Source of the DNA: Bifidobacterium breve
GTDB taxonomy: Bacteria > Actinomycetota > Thermoleophilia > Miltoncostaeales > Miltoncostaeaceae
Length of the DNA: 57,517 nucleotides
NCBI GenBank assembly: GCA_945876305.1
Contig: CAMCOB010000002.1
Span: 1-57,517 of the forward strand
Reading direction: 5' to 3'
The notes under the pieces are model-generated. The model was not told the origin of the DNA, searched no databases, and saw only the letters and a program-made list of their open reading frames with translations. Within the stretch, counting starts at the first letter, position 1, and each line of letters begins with the position of its first letter. This document shows, in pieces, positions 42,654-51,626 of this stretch. A program made the translations under genes and the position numbers.

Positions 42654-43459
42654 TTCACCGAGACGTCGACGGGGATGTCAAAGCGCTCGATGCGCGTGGC
42701 ACGACCATCCGCGCCGGCATCCACCACGATCCCCTGAACGCGCACATCACCGGTGGCGGGCTCGAACCGCGCTGGCAAGCCGGTGAGGAACCTGCGCAGC
42801 ACCGGTTCGGCCTTGACCCCGATGATCGAGTCGTGCGGGCCAGTCATGCCGATATCGCTGATGTACGCGGTACCCCCAGCCAAGATGCGCTCGTCGGCAG
42901 TGGGCACGTGGGTATGCGTGCCGAACACCACGGTGGCGCGACCATCCAGGTGATGGGCGATTGCGCGCTTCTCGCTGGTGGCCTCGGCATGCATATCGAC
43001 GATCACCAGATGGGTCTCGCGGCGCATGCGATCGATCAGATCGTCAACCACCGCGAAGGGACTTTGGGCCGCTTCGATGAATACCGACCCGATGAGGTTG
43101 AGCACACCCACCCGGAAGCCCCCTCGGGCATCCACCACCACGCTGCCCGAACCCGCGCCGCGCGCCACCAGGTTGGCCGGTCGCAGCACCCGTGGGTCCT
43201 CCTCCAGCGTGGCCACGTACTCGGTTCGGCGGAGCGTGTGATTCCCGCCGGTCAGTACATCAGCGCCGGCCTCGAAGAGCGCCTTCGCCTGCTTGGGCGT
43301 GGTACCCGACCCGGCAGCGGCATTCTCGGCATTGACCACGACGATGTTCGGCGAATGCTGCTCGCGCAGGCGCGGAAGGACCATCTCGACGGCCCGCATG
43401 CCGGGGGCACCAAATACATCGCCGATCATGACGGCACGGAACACGGCGGGGTCGCTCAC
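42650..43459 (-). CDS. YmdB-family metallophosphoesterase
   Basis: A 269-aa protein of the TIGR00282/YmdB family. Metal ligands and signatures: MIGDVFGAPG, NAENAAAGSG, GGNHTLRR, VDMHAEATSEK, FGTHTHVPTAD and YISDIGMTGPHDSIIG. Bacillus YmdB cleaves 2',3'- and 3',5'-cyclic nucleotides and affects biofilm genes. Its stop overlaps the stop of the CtpE-like gene. The next gene upstream starts on the same strand with its stop abutting. Confidence 0.93.
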   Translation of the reverse strand: MSDPAVFRAVMIGDVFGAPGMRAVEMVLPRLREQHSPNIVVVNAENAAAGSGTTPKQAKALFEAGADVLTGGNHTLRRTEYVATLEEDPRVLRPANLVARGAGSGSVVVDARGGFRVGVLNLIGSVFIEAAQSPFAVVDDLIDRMRRETHLVIVDMHAEATSEKRAIAHHLDGRATVVFGTHTHVPTADERILAGGTAYISDIGMTGPHDSIIGVKAEPVLRRFLTGLPARFEPATGDVRVQGIVVDAGADGRATRIERFDIPVDVSVN

Positions 43460-44212
43460 TCAGGCACCTGGCCCGGTGGTCTGACGCAGCAGTTCGATGG
43501 CAATGTGGTTTCCGGAGTCGTTGGTGTAATTGGCGATGGCGGGGGTCTCGACCCGCGACATGTCACGCACGCGCCCGATGACGGTACGACCGGCCCCGAC
43601 GGCGCTTCCCACCTGAAGGACGACGCCATCGGGCGCCGGCTCCACGCGGGTGATGCTCACGGCGACGTCGGGCATGCCGGAGGGCGTGAGGACGATCGCC
43701 AGTCCCTCTGGGCGGCCGAACACGCGGTACGGACTGACCGCCGTGACCACCCCGTCCACCGGGCTGTAGACCACCGATCCCGCTGCGGCACCCACATCAA
43801 CCACGGACGTCAGGGTGCCCGACGACCCATCCTCCGCGGTCACCTTGTTGGTCAGCCCGCTCGCCGGGGTCATGGCGATGGCGCCCGGGTCGGTCACCCC
43901 ATGGAAGTAGATGACGGTCACCTGCTTCTCGGCCACGGGCAGCACCACCTCAAGGCGTCCGGAGCGGCCCATCACCACACGCTGCGGCGCGGTGGCGCCA
44001 GCGGCGGCGGGAACGGGCGAGGCCACCAAACCCACGGGGGCATCGGCCGCGGTGCCACCCCAGGTGGCAGCCAATACGACGGCCACGATCACCGCCACGG
44101 CCAGCAGGGCCGGGGCGACCACGGTGTTGAGCGCGCGATTGCTCCGGTGGCGGTCGGCCTGCCGGCGCTCGTCGCGTCGCCACTTCAGCTCATCGCGAGA
44201 GAGATTCGGCAT
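43460..44212 (-). CDS. Membrane-anchored protein with degenerate M23-like domain, unknown function
   Basis: A 250-aa protein with a strongly basic, charged N-terminus (about 1-30), one membrane helix (about 30-50) and an external domain. Segments such as VVYSPVDGVVTAVSPYRVFG and VGAGRTVIGRV resemble the lysostaphin/M23 or biotinyl-like beta fold. NYTNDSGNHIAIEL sits at the end, but the HxH metal ligands of active M23 endopeptidases are not seen. It directly abuts ymdB upstream and shares its strand. Confidence 0.6.
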   Translation of the reverse strand: MPNLSRDELKWRRDERRQADRHRSNRALNTVVAPALLAVAVIVAVVLAATWGGTAADAPVGLVASPVPAAAGATAPQRVVMGRSGRLEVVLPVAEKQVTVIYFHGVTDPGAIAMTPASGLTNKVTAEDGSSGTLTSVVDVGAAAGSVVYSPVDGVVTAVSPYRVFGRPEGLAIVLTPSGMPDVAVSITRVEPAPDGVVLQVGSAVGAGRTVIGRVRDMSRVETPAIANYTNDSGNHIAIELLRQTTGPGA

Positions 44213-44274
44213 CGACGTGACAAGGCTAGACCAGCCGGACCGAATGGCGGGCTGGCTGGGTTGGGGGCGATATC

Positions 44275-45507
44275 ATGAACTCCATGATCGGCCGACAGGC
44301 CAGCACGCCGGCGTGGGCACTTATTGCCGCCACGGCGGGCATCGTCGTGATCCTCTGGATCGCGGGACAGACCCTCGGACGCGTCATCTTCGTGTTCTTG
44401 GTATCGGTCATCATCGCCCTTTTGCTCAACCCCCTCGTGCGGTTCCTCAGGCGTATGCACGTACCACGTGGCCTTGCCGTGGCAACGGTGTTCCTCTCGT
44501 TCATCGGGGCGGTGGCAGCCGCTGTCGTGCTGCTCATCCCCCCCATTCAGAACCAGATCCAGGCGATCCGCGGCAACCTGCCGCTGTACACCGATCAGGC
44601 CCAGCGGCAGGTGCAGAACCTGCAGGCATTCTTCGAACGCAGTGGCATCAACGTGGATGTGCAGCAGAAGGCCGATGCCGCGCTGCAGGCCATCCGGTCA
44701 TGGGCAAGTGGCATCTCGGGCAATGCCGTGTCGTACTCACTCAGCGCCCTCAGCGTGCTGGTGGTCATCATCATCATTCTGGTGGCGGCCGTCTACATGC
44801 TGCTGGATGCCCCGCGCATCGCCCGCTTCGCGCAGCAGATCGGTGGCCCATCAGCAGCCCAGTTCCTGCGCCGCACCGAACGCACGCTGGGGCAATACAT
44901 CAAGGCCCAGACCCTGGTGTGCCTCATCATCGGCGTGAGTGCGGGGATGGTGCTTTGGATCTTTGGCGTCACGGGGATTTTCGCTCAGGGGGCCACGTAT
45001 GCCGCGCTCTTCGCGGCCTGGGTGTTCGTGATGGAGTTCATCCCGTACATCGGGCCCATCTTCGGGGCATTGCCACCAGTGCTGCTGGCGCTGTTCACCT
45101 CACCCATCACCGCGCTCTGGGTCATTCTTGCGTTCATTGCCATCCACCAGTTCGAGGGCCACGTCGTGGTGCCTCAGGTCATGGGCGACGCCGTGGGAGT
45201 GCATCCGCTGGTGGTGATCTTCGGCATCCTCATCGGCGACGAGCTGTACGGATTCGCCGGGATCATCCTTGCCATCCCTGTCGTGGTGCTGCTCAAGGAG
45301 ACCGCCATCTACACCAGCAGGCGCATGGGCTGGTTCGGTATGCCGCAATTGGCGGGGCTTGGCAGCACGCCGCTCGCCGACGACCAACCCACCGCATCGG
45401 GCTTTGCTCCACCACCACGGCGCCCGTCCCCCGACCCGAATTCCGGGGATACTCTCGACGTGCCCACGCGAATCCCCGAGGCGCCGCGCTCGAGCGGCGC
45501 AGACTGA
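44275..45507 (+). CDS. AI-2E family transporter (PerM/YdiK-like)
   Basis: A 410-aa membrane protein with about eight helices. The family pattern is clear: an N-terminal helix pair, a long amphipathic segment with coiled-coil character (about 85-145), then IKAQTLVCLIIGVSAG, EFIPYIGPIFGALPPV, HQFEGHVVVPQVMGDAVGVHPLVVIF and a final GFAGIILAIPVVVLLKE. It has a Pro-rich cytoplasmic tail. The family exports small molecules (autoinducer-2, Na+/H+ exchange in some members); the substrate is unknown. Followed 10 bp later by an ABC ATPase gene. Confidence 0.92.
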   Translation: MNSMIGRQASTPAWALIAATAGIVVILWIAGQTLGRVIFVFLVSVIIALLLNPLVRFLRRMHVPRGLAVATVFLSFIGAVAAAVVLLIPPIQNQIQAIRGNLPLYTDQAQRQVQNLQAFFERSGINVDVQQKADAALQAIRSWASGISGNAVSYSLSALSVLVVIIIILVAAVYMLLDAPRIARFAQQIGGPSAAQFLRRTERTLGQYIKAQTLVCLIIGVSAGMVLWIFGVTGIFAQGATYAALFAAWVFVMEFIPYIGPIFGALPPVLLALFTSPITALWVILAFIAIHQFEGHVVVPQVMGDAVGVHPLVVIFGILIGDELYGFAGIILAIPVVVLLKETAIYTSRRMGWFGMPQLAGLGSTPLADDQPTASGFAPPPRRPSPDPNSGDTLDVPTRIPEAPRSSGAD

Positions 45508-45517
45508 CCATCGCCGC

Positions 45518-46243
45518 ATGAGGGGCGACGCCCTCCTCACCGCACGTGGCATCGCGCGGCGCTATGGATCGTTTGAGGCACTGGCGCCGGTTGACCTCGC
45601 CATCTCCCGTGGTGAGCGCATCGCCCTCATCGGCCCCAATGGTGCGGGCAAGACTACGCTGCTGTCGATTCTCGCCGGAGTTGGCGTCGCAAGCGCTGGC
45701 AGCATCGAATGGGCTGGCGGCCCGGCGCTGGCGGTGGGATGGGTGCCACAGCGGCCGGCGCTCTACCCGCGCCTGACGGCACGCGAGAACCTACGGTTGT
45801 TCGCGGGGCTCGAGAGCGCCGCAGACCCACGTGCGGTGGCCGATGGACTCATCGAGCGCGCAGATCTGGGCAAGGTGGCCGATCGCCCGGCGTCAGCCCT
45901 GTCAACCGGCACGCTGCAGCGCCTCAACCTGGCCATCGCGCTTGCGGGACAGCCCGCGCTCCTGCTTCTGGATGAGCCCACGGGCACGCTCAGCCCCGAC
46001 CAGCGCCATCGGCTGTGGAACTGGATTACGGAGATGGTGGCCGATGGGGACATGGCGCTCGTGTTCTCAACCCAATCGATTGACGAGGCATCGCGGTCGG
46101 CCGATCGCATCGTCACCCTCGTGGGCGGGCAACTGCGCATGGACGGCACGCTCGACGACCTCATCCGTGCGGCGGGCACCGACCCGTCTGGCCCGGCGGC
46201 AGGCGAGACCGCCTTTATGGCACTGGTGGGCGACGACCAGTGA
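45518..46243 (+). CDS. ABC-2-type transporter ATPase
   Basis: A 241-aa ATP-binding subunit from ATG 45518. Walker A GPNGAGKTT, Q-loop VPQRPAL, Walker B LLLLDEPTGTL and STQSIDEA as switch His-like region. The signature reads LSTGTLQRL instead of LSGGQ, a mild variation. The frame continues upstream into the previous gene but the conserved domain begins here. Pairs with the permease gene that overlaps by GTGA. Confidence 0.9.
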   Translation: MRGDALLTARGIARRYGSFEALAPVDLAISRGERIALIGPNGAGKTTLLSILAGVGVASAGSIEWAGGPALAVGWVPQRPALYPRLTARENLRLFAGLESAADPRAVADGLIERADLGKVADRPASALSTGTLQRLNLAIALAGQPALLLLDEPTGTLSPDQRHRLWNWITEMVADGDMALVFSTQSIDEASRSADRIVTLVGGQLRMDGTLDDLIRAAGTDPSGPAAGETAFMALVGDDQ

Positions 46244-47592
46244 AGATGCTGCGCGCCGGACGGCTGCTGTTCATCAAGGACCTGCGAGTGCTCGGGCGCA
46301 GCCGGGGCCTCCTGGCCATCCTCATCGGCTACCCGATCGTCATCGCCGTGCTGCTGGCCATCGCGCTCTCGGGTGGCGACGCCAAGCCGTCGGTGGCCTT
46401 CGTCAACCTCGATGCCCAGTCGGGGCGCACCGTGCAGGTTGGCGACGAGCGACTGTCCGTAGACGACTACGCCAACCGGCTGGGAGAGGTGGTCAACCTC
46501 GTTCGGGTCGACGCGCAACAGGCCACAGAGGCGCTGGGCGACGGCAAGGTGAGCGCGGTACTCACCATTCCCGAGGGCTTCGTGAGTGACCTCCAGACCG
46601 GCATCCGCTCGCCTGTGATCACCCTGCAGACCAACCCGCGCTCGCCCATCGAAGCGCAGGCCATCGAGCGACGGCTCGAAGCCATGGTGTTCCGTCTCAA
46701 CCAAGCGCTGGCCGGAGCCTATGTGGGGCAGGTGCTCAATCTGGTTGACCTCATCAAAAACGGTGGCAATGTGGCGCTGTTTGGGCAGACCGGCACCCTG
46801 GCGGGGCTGAAGAGCAGTCAGCAGACCATCAGGGACATGCAGCGCGCGCTCCGGGCGGCGGGCAAGCCGGAGGAGGCTGCCAAGGCTGCCTCCCTGCTCG
46901 ATTTCATTACCGGTGTCGGTGAAAACCTCGACCTGGCCAAGCCTGCGGCCAAGGCCATCGCAAGCCCGATCCGGCTCGATGTGAAGGCTGGCGCGCCGGG
47001 CCGCGAACCTCTCTCTGCGCTGGGCATCGCCGGAGCGCTCGTGGTGGGCCTTGGACTGGTGAGCGTGCTGTTGTCGGCGGCGCTGCTGTCGGCGGAGCGG
47101 GAGGACGGGGTGCTCTCGCGCCTGGGTCGGGGGCTCGTGAGCCCGGGATCGATCATCGCCCAGAAGGCCGTCGTCTCGGCCGCAGCCGCGCTGGTGGTGG
47201 GCATGGTGCTGCTGGGCGTGGTCGCCGTCTCGACGTCGGTCACGGTTGGACGATGGGGCATCTGGGTCATCGCACTGCTTGTTGCAGGCCTCGCGTTCGG
47301 GGCCTTCGGACTTCTCATCGGTGCGCTTGCGCGCGAGACCCGCACAGCCCTGCTGGCCGGTCTTATGATCTCGTTGCCGCTGGCCGTGGTGGCGCTCATC
47401 CCCGGCAGCGATGTGGCCTACTGGGCAAGTGCGGTGGCCGGGTTCGGCCCCGCAGCCCGGGTGTTCCAGCAAGTGCTGGTCGATCCCGAGGTCACCACAT
47501 CACTGTGGTCGGGCATCGGCCTGCTCGCACTCATCGCCATCGCCTACGGCGTGATCGCCCGCTTCGTACTGGCCCGGCGCATGCACACCTAG
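46240..47592 (+). CDS. ABC-2-type transporter permease
   Basis: A 450-aa permease from GTG 46240. One N-terminal helix (about 25-45), then a large external region of about 200 residues (VAFVNLDAQSG through LDVKAGAPG) including a stretch of helical coils, then five membrane helices (about 262-445). This ABC-2 layout resembles the YhgE/LinL-type exporters. It would export a lipid, drug or polymer using the ATPase encoded just upstream. Its stop overlaps that of the convergent aat gene. Confidence 0.87.
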   Translation: MKMLRAGRLLFIKDLRVLGRSRGLLAILIGYPIVIAVLLAIALSGGDAKPSVAFVNLDAQSGRTVQVGDERLSVDDYANRLGEVVNLVRVDAQQATEALGDGKVSAVLTIPEGFVSDLQTGIRSPVITLQTNPRSPIEAQAIERRLEAMVFRLNQALAGAYVGQVLNLVDLIKNGGNVALFGQTGTLAGLKSSQQTIRDMQRALRAAGKPEEAAKAASLLDFITGVGENLDLAKPAAKAIASPIRLDVKAGAPGREPLSALGIAGALVVGLGLVSVLLSAALLSAEREDGVLSRLGRGLVSPGSIIAQKAVVSAAAALVVGMVLLGVVAVSTSVTVGRWGIWVIALLVAGLAFGAFGLLIGALARETRTALLAGLMISLPLAVVALIPGSDVAYWASAVAGFGPAARVFQQVLVDPEVTTSLWSGIGLLALIAIAYGVIARFVLARRMHT

Positions 47593-48185
47593 CCCCTGAG
47601 CACCTCCGCCAGTAACCCCGTGTAGGCGTCGGCACTAATCAACGTGGCGCCAAAGCGCATCACGTGGGGCGACTCCATCTGCACGTCGATGAGCGTGAAC
47701 CCATTGATGCGTGCAATCCCGATGAGCCCTGCGATTGCCGCATTTCCACCATCGGGCAGCCGGTGGAACATGCTCTCGGCGGTCATCAGGCCATCGATCG
47801 CGATGCCGAACAGGCCCCCCGCGAGCACGTCGCCGTCCCATGCCTCGATGCTGTGCGCAATGCCGAGGTCGTGCAGGGCCTCGTATCCACCGATGAGCCG
47901 CGGGGTGAGCCACACGCCATCGCGATCGCCGGAGCAGGCCCGGAGCACCTCGCCAAAGGCGGTATCCACACGCACGTCGTAGGCGCGGCGGCGCAGCATG
48001 CGGGCCACCGTGCGCGGAATGCGGGCATCGGCCGTGACGATGACTGCGCGCGGATCGGTGAAGTACCAGCCAACCGGCCCCACATCGTCCTCGGAGTCCA
48101 TCGGGAAGAGGCCCGCGTGGTAGCCGGCGATCATGTGCGCGGGCGAAATGCCCGCTGCATCAAGAGCGGGGTCACCTGACCCCAT
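47589..48185 (-). CDS. aat: Leucyl/phenylalanyl-tRNA--protein transferase
   Basis: A 198-aa enzyme that adds Leu or Phe from tRNA to N-terminal Arg/Lys of proteins for ClpS/ClpAP degradation (N-degron pathway). Conserved parts: GYHAGLFPMDSE, WYFTDPRAVI, WLTPRLIGGYEALHDLGIAHSIEAWDG, LAGGLFGIAIDGLMTAESMFHR and FTLIDVQMESPHVMRFGA. The ATG at 48185 gives a natural N-terminus; an in-frame GTG at 48221 is possible. Divergent from hemB, whose GTG start is 61 bp away. Confidence 0.93.
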   Translation of the reverse strand: MGSGDPALDAAGISPAHMIAGYHAGLFPMDSEDDVGPVGWYFTDPRAVIVTADARIPRTVARMLRRRAYDVRVDTAFGEVLRACSGDRDGVWLTPRLIGGYEALHDLGIAHSIEAWDGDVLAGGLFGIAIDGLMTAESMFHRLPDGGNAAIAGLIGIARINGFTLIDVQMESPHVMRFGATLISADAYTGLLAEVLRG

Positions 48186-48246
48186 CGCCCCGAACCCGCT
48201 CCGACCCCCTCCGTCAGTCACGAAACCGACGATACACTCGCGAGTC

Positions 48247-49269
48247 GTGGGATCCGAAAGCACCGAGACCGCCGCCGCGACAGGCGCGTTCCCCATTGTC
48301 CGGCACCGCCGGCTGCGCCGCACCGATGCCATCCGGCGCCTGGTGCGCGAGGTGGTGGTGCGCCCGTCACAGCTGGTGCTGCCCATGTTCGTGGTCGCCG
48401 GTGAGGGAATCCGCCAGCCGATTGATGCGCTTCCAGGAATTGCCCGGCTCTCGCCCGACCTGATGGTGGAGGAGGCCCGCGCTGCCTACGAGGCCGGCGT
48501 GGGTGGCGTGCTGCTGTTTGGCGTCACCGATCAGAAGGATGCCGTGGCCACCTCCGCCCACGCCGATGACGGCGTGGTGCAGCAGGCTGTGCGTGCCCTC
48601 AAGGCCGGGGTGCCCGACCTGGTGGTCATCACCGACGTGTGCCTGTGCGCCTACACCGACCATGGGCATTGCGGTGTGCTGGGTGCCGACGGTGAGGTGG
48701 ACAACGACCCCTCACTCGACGTGATTGCACGCACCGCAGTGAGCCATGCGCGTGCCGGTGCAGATGTGGTGGCCCCGAGCGACATGATGGATGGACGGGT
48801 GGGTGCCATCCGCACTGCGCTCGATTCATCCGGCAACGAGGGCACGGCGATCATGTCGTACTCGGCCAAGTACGCATCAGCCTTCTATGGGCCCTTCCGC
48901 GAGGCAGCTGGATCGGCCCCCGGACATGGTGACCGCCGCGGATACCAGATGGATCCGCCCAACATCCGCGAGGCCCTGCGCGAGGTGCGGGCCGACGTGG
49001 CCGAGGGCGCAGACATGGTGATGGTGAAGCCGGCCGCCACCTACCTCGACGTCGTCCACGCCGTGCGGGGCGCGACCGACCTGCCGGTGGCCGCGTACCA
49101 CGTGAGTGGTGAGTACTCGATGATCAAGGCCGCCGCCGAGCGCGGATGGCTGGATGAACGCCAGGCGATGATGGAGACCCTCACCGCAATCGTGCGGGCC
49201 GGGGCCGACATCGTCATCACCTATGCCGCAATTGACGCGGCCAAGTGGATGAAAGAGGACGCATCGTGA
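48247..49269 (+). CDS. hemB: Delta-aminolevulinic acid dehydratase (porphobilinogen synthase)
   Basis: A 340-aa enzyme joining two 5-aminolevulinates into porphobilinogen. The zinc site TDVCLCAYTDHGHCG has the three Cys of the zinc-dependent type. The active-site lysines are in SYSAKYASAFYGPFR and MVMVKPAATYLD. SDMMDGRVGAIR is also family-typical. GTG start at 48247. It opens a plus-strand run and overlaps the next gene by GTGA. Confidence 0.96.
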   Translation: MGSESTETAAATGAFPIVRHRRLRRTDAIRRLVREVVVRPSQLVLPMFVVAGEGIRQPIDALPGIARLSPDLMVEEARAAYEAGVGGVLLFGVTDQKDAVATSAHADDGVVQQAVRALKAGVPDLVVITDVCLCAYTDHGHCGVLGADGEVDNDPSLDVIARTAVSHARAGADVVAPSDMMDGRVGAIRTALDSSGNEGTAIMSYSAKYASAFYGPFREAAGSAPGHGDRRGYQMDPPNIREALREVRADVAEGADMVMVKPAATYLDVVHAVRGATDLPVAAYHVSGEYSMIKAAAERGWLDERQAMMETLTAIVRAGADIVITYAAIDAAKWMKEDAS

Positions 49270-50348
49270 GCACCACCGAAGCCAAGCCCACGCGCCACAA
49301 GCCCGACGAGGTGGACCAGCGGCTGCTCAATGCGCTGCAGGCCGGAATCGCCTTGGAGCGCCGCCCATTCCTCCCCATCGCCGAGACCGTGGGCATCGGT
49401 GAGGACGAGGTTCTTGCCCGCATGCAGGTACTGAAGGACGCCGGGATCATTCGGCAGGTGTCCGCCATCTTCGACACCCGGGCACTGGGCTACGAGAGCA
49501 CGCTGGTTGCGGCGTCGTACCCGGATGAGCTGCTGTTTGATGCCGCAGCCGTGATCAATGGCCACCCCGGTGTGAGCCACAACTACCGCCGCACCCACAA
49601 CTTCAACATGTGGTTCACGCTTGCACTCGAGCCCGAGTCGCGGCTGTCGCTCGAGGAGACGCTCGACATCCTCGCGCGCGAGACGGGCGCCACGTCCATG
49701 CGCATCCTTCCCACGATCACGCTGTACAAGATCAATGTGCAGCTGGACATGACCGGCGACAGTGGCAACGTCGCCAGGGTTGCACCGATGCCCGCACCAC
49801 AGCGCGGCGATGGCAAGCCGCCCACCGACGAGGACCGCGCGGCCATCCTCATCCTGCAGGAGGACCTCCCGCTCGTGCCGGCACCGTTCGACGCCTGGGC
49901 GGATGCCGCCGGTATCGATCCCGACGATCTCATCGCCAAGGCGCAGGAGATGCAGAACCGCACCGTCATGCGTCGCTTCGCTGCAGTGCTGAACCACCGC
50001 AAGGCGGGATTCGGTGCCAACGGCATGGCCGTGTGGAAGGTGCCCGACGACAGCGTCGACGACTTCGGCAGCCGTATGGCCACCTTCAAGTCGGTGAGCC
50101 ACTGCTACAAGCGCCCCACCTACGACGACTGGCCCTACAGCCTCTTCACCATGGTGCACGCCAAGTCGAAGGACGCCTGCGAGGAGACCATCGCGGCGCT
50201 CGCGGCCGAGGCCGGCCTCACCGGGGACGACTACGCCGTCCTCTACTCAACCTTTGAGTTCAAGAAGGTGCGGCTCAAGTACTACTCACCCGAGTACCGG
50301 GCATGGGAGGACATCGCCATCGCCGGTGCGCCCCTGCCGACCGCCTGA
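49266..50348 (+). CDS. Fused AhbA-AhbB-like siroheme decarboxylase (Lrp/AsnC-type fold)
   Basis: A 360-aa protein starting at GTG 49266, with AGAGGA upstream, overlapping the hemB stop. It consists of two related halves. Residues about 14-165 start with an Lrp-type winged helix (DQRLLNALQAGIALERRPF, then EDEVLARMQVLKDAGIIRQVSAIFD) and end in the ligand domain with VSHNYRRTHNFNMWFTL. Residues about 190-345 repeat this (QEMQNRTVMRRFAAVLNHRKAGF, VSHCYKRPTYDDWPYSLFTMVHA). This matches AhbA and AhbB, which decarboxylate siroheme to 12,18-didecarboxysiroheme in the siroheme-dependent heme route, or the homologous NirDL proteins of heme d1 synthesis. Position between hemB and hemL supports a tetrapyrrole role. 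Often misannotated as an AsnC regulator. Confidence 0.85.
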   Translation: MSTTEAKPTRHKPDEVDQRLLNALQAGIALERRPFLPIAETVGIGEDEVLARMQVLKDAGIIRQVSAIFDTRALGYESTLVAASYPDELLFDAAAVINGHPGVSHNYRRTHNFNMWFTLALEPESRLSLEETLDILARETGATSMRILPTITLYKINVQLDMTGDSGNVARVAPMPAPQRGDGKPPTDEDRAAILILQEDLPLVPAPFDAWADAAGIDPDDLIAKAQEMQNRTVMRRFAAVLNHRKAGFGANGMAVWKVPDDSVDDFGSRMATFKSVSHCYKRPTYDDWPYSLFTMVHAKSKDACEETIAALAAEAGLTGDDYAVLYSTFEFKKVRLKYYSPEYRAWEDIAIAGAPLPTA

Positions 50349-50351
50349 CCC

Positions 50352-51626
50352 ATGCCTGCGTCACTCACCGATACCCGGAGCCAGGAACTGTTCGCGCGCG
50401 CGAAGCAGTCGCTGGTGGGCGGGGTCAACTCGCCCGTGCGTGCCATGCGGGGCATCGGGCGTGACCCCATCTTTATCGACCGCGCCGAGGGCACCCACGT
50501 GTTCGACGTGGATGGCAACGCGTACGTCGATTACCTGGCCTCATGGGGCCCGGCCATTCTCGGCCACGCACCGCCAGTGGTGATTGACGACTTGCGCGAT
50601 GCCCTCGCCCGTGGCACCTCCTATGGCGCCCCCACCGAGCGGGAGATCGTCTTCGCCGAGGCCATACGTGACGCCATGCCGTCTATCGAGCGCCTTCGTA
50701 TGACCTCCAGCGGCAGCGAGGCGGTGATGGGTGCAGTGCGCCTCGCGCGCGCCGCCACGGGCCGTGAGGTGATCGTAAAGACCGAGGGCGGCTACCACGG
50801 CGCCATCGACGGCCTGCTCGCGCAGGCCGGCAGTGGGGCCACCACGCTGGGAGTACCCACCAGCCCAGGCGTGACGGCGGGCGCCACCGCCGCCACCCGT
50901 CTGGTGCCGTACAACGACCTTGCGGCAGCCGAGGTCGCACTCGAGGGTGCCGCGGCGATCATCCTGGAGCCCGTCGCCGGCAACATGGGCGTGGTGCCTC
51001 CCGCGCCGGGCTATCTTGAGGGCCTCCGCGCCGCCTGCGACCGCACCGGCGCACTGCTTATTCTCGACGAGGTCATCACCGGATTCCGGGTGGCCCGCGG
51101 TGGGGCCCAGGAGCGCTTCGGTGTGAAGGCCGACCTCACGTGCATGGGCAAGGTCATTGGCGGCGGCCTGCCGGTCGGCGCGTTCGGTGGGCGGGCCGAT
51201 GTGATGCGCGAACTGGCACCAGAGGGCCCCTGCTACCAGGCCGGAACCTTGTCGGGCAATCCGCTTGCCACCACTGCGGGGCTCGCCGTCATCTGCCGCC
51301 TTGCGGCCGAGGGCACCTACGCGCAGCTTGAGGAAAACGGCGCACGGCTCGAAGCGGTCATCCGTGAAAGCGGTGCGCCGGTCACGGTTCAGCGCGTCGG
51401 ATCGATGCTCACGCCCTTCTTCACCGATTCCCCGGTTACTAACTACGCCGAGGCCACCGCCTGCGATACCGATGCCTACGCCCGGCTGGCACGGGGCCTG
51501 TTGGCCAATGGCGTGTATCCACCGCCCTCGCAGTTTGAGGCGTGGTTTACGAGCACCATCCATGGTGACGACGAGTTCCGCGCAACTGAACAGGCATTCG
51601 CACGGGCACTTGAGGGCATGGCATGA
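50352..51626 (+). CDS. hemL: Glutamate-1-semialdehyde 2,1-aminomutase
   Basis: A 424-aa PLP enzyme converting glutamate-1-semialdehyde to 5-aminolevulinate in the C5 pathway. Visible are LVGGVNSPVRA, TSSGSEAVMGAVRLARAATGR, KTEGGYHGAIDGLL, ILDEVITGFRVARGGAQ and the PLP lysine Lys-267 in CMGKVIGGGLPVGAFGG. It supplies the substrate of HemB. It starts 3 bp after the Ahb-like gene and overlaps the next gene by ATGA. hemA is not in the window. Confidence 0.96.
   Translation: MPASLTDTRSQELFARAKQSLVGGVNSPVRAMRGIGRDPIFIDRAEGTHVFDVDGNAYVDYLASWGPAILGHAPPVVIDDLRDALARGTSYGAPTEREIVFAEAIRDAMPSIERLRMTSSGSEAVMGAVRLARAATGREVIVKTEGGYHGAIDGLLAQAGSGATTLGVPTSPGVTAGATAATRLVPYNDLAAAEVALEGAAAIILEPVAGNMGVVPPAPGYLEGLRAACDRTGALLILDEVITGFRVARGGAQERFGVKADLTCMGKVIGGGLPVGAFGGRADVMRELAPEGPCYQAGTLSGNPLATTAGLAVICRLAAEGTYAQLEENGARLEAVIRESGAPVTVQRVGSMLTPFFTDSPVTNYAEATACDTDAYARLARGLLANGVYPPPSQFEAWFTSTIHGDDEFRATEQAFARALEGMA

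Noticed and set aside
45763..47472. A 569-codon minus-strand frame
   Set aside because: It is antisense to the ABC exporter genes, rich in His/Arg/Gln, with no recognisable domain; a codon-bias shadow.
49266..50348. An ordinary Lrp/AsnC transcription regulator
   Set aside because: The protein has two complete copies of the winged-helix plus ligand-domain unit with the AhbA/AhbB sequence patterns and sits in a heme gene run, so a siroheme-decarboxylase-like call fits better.
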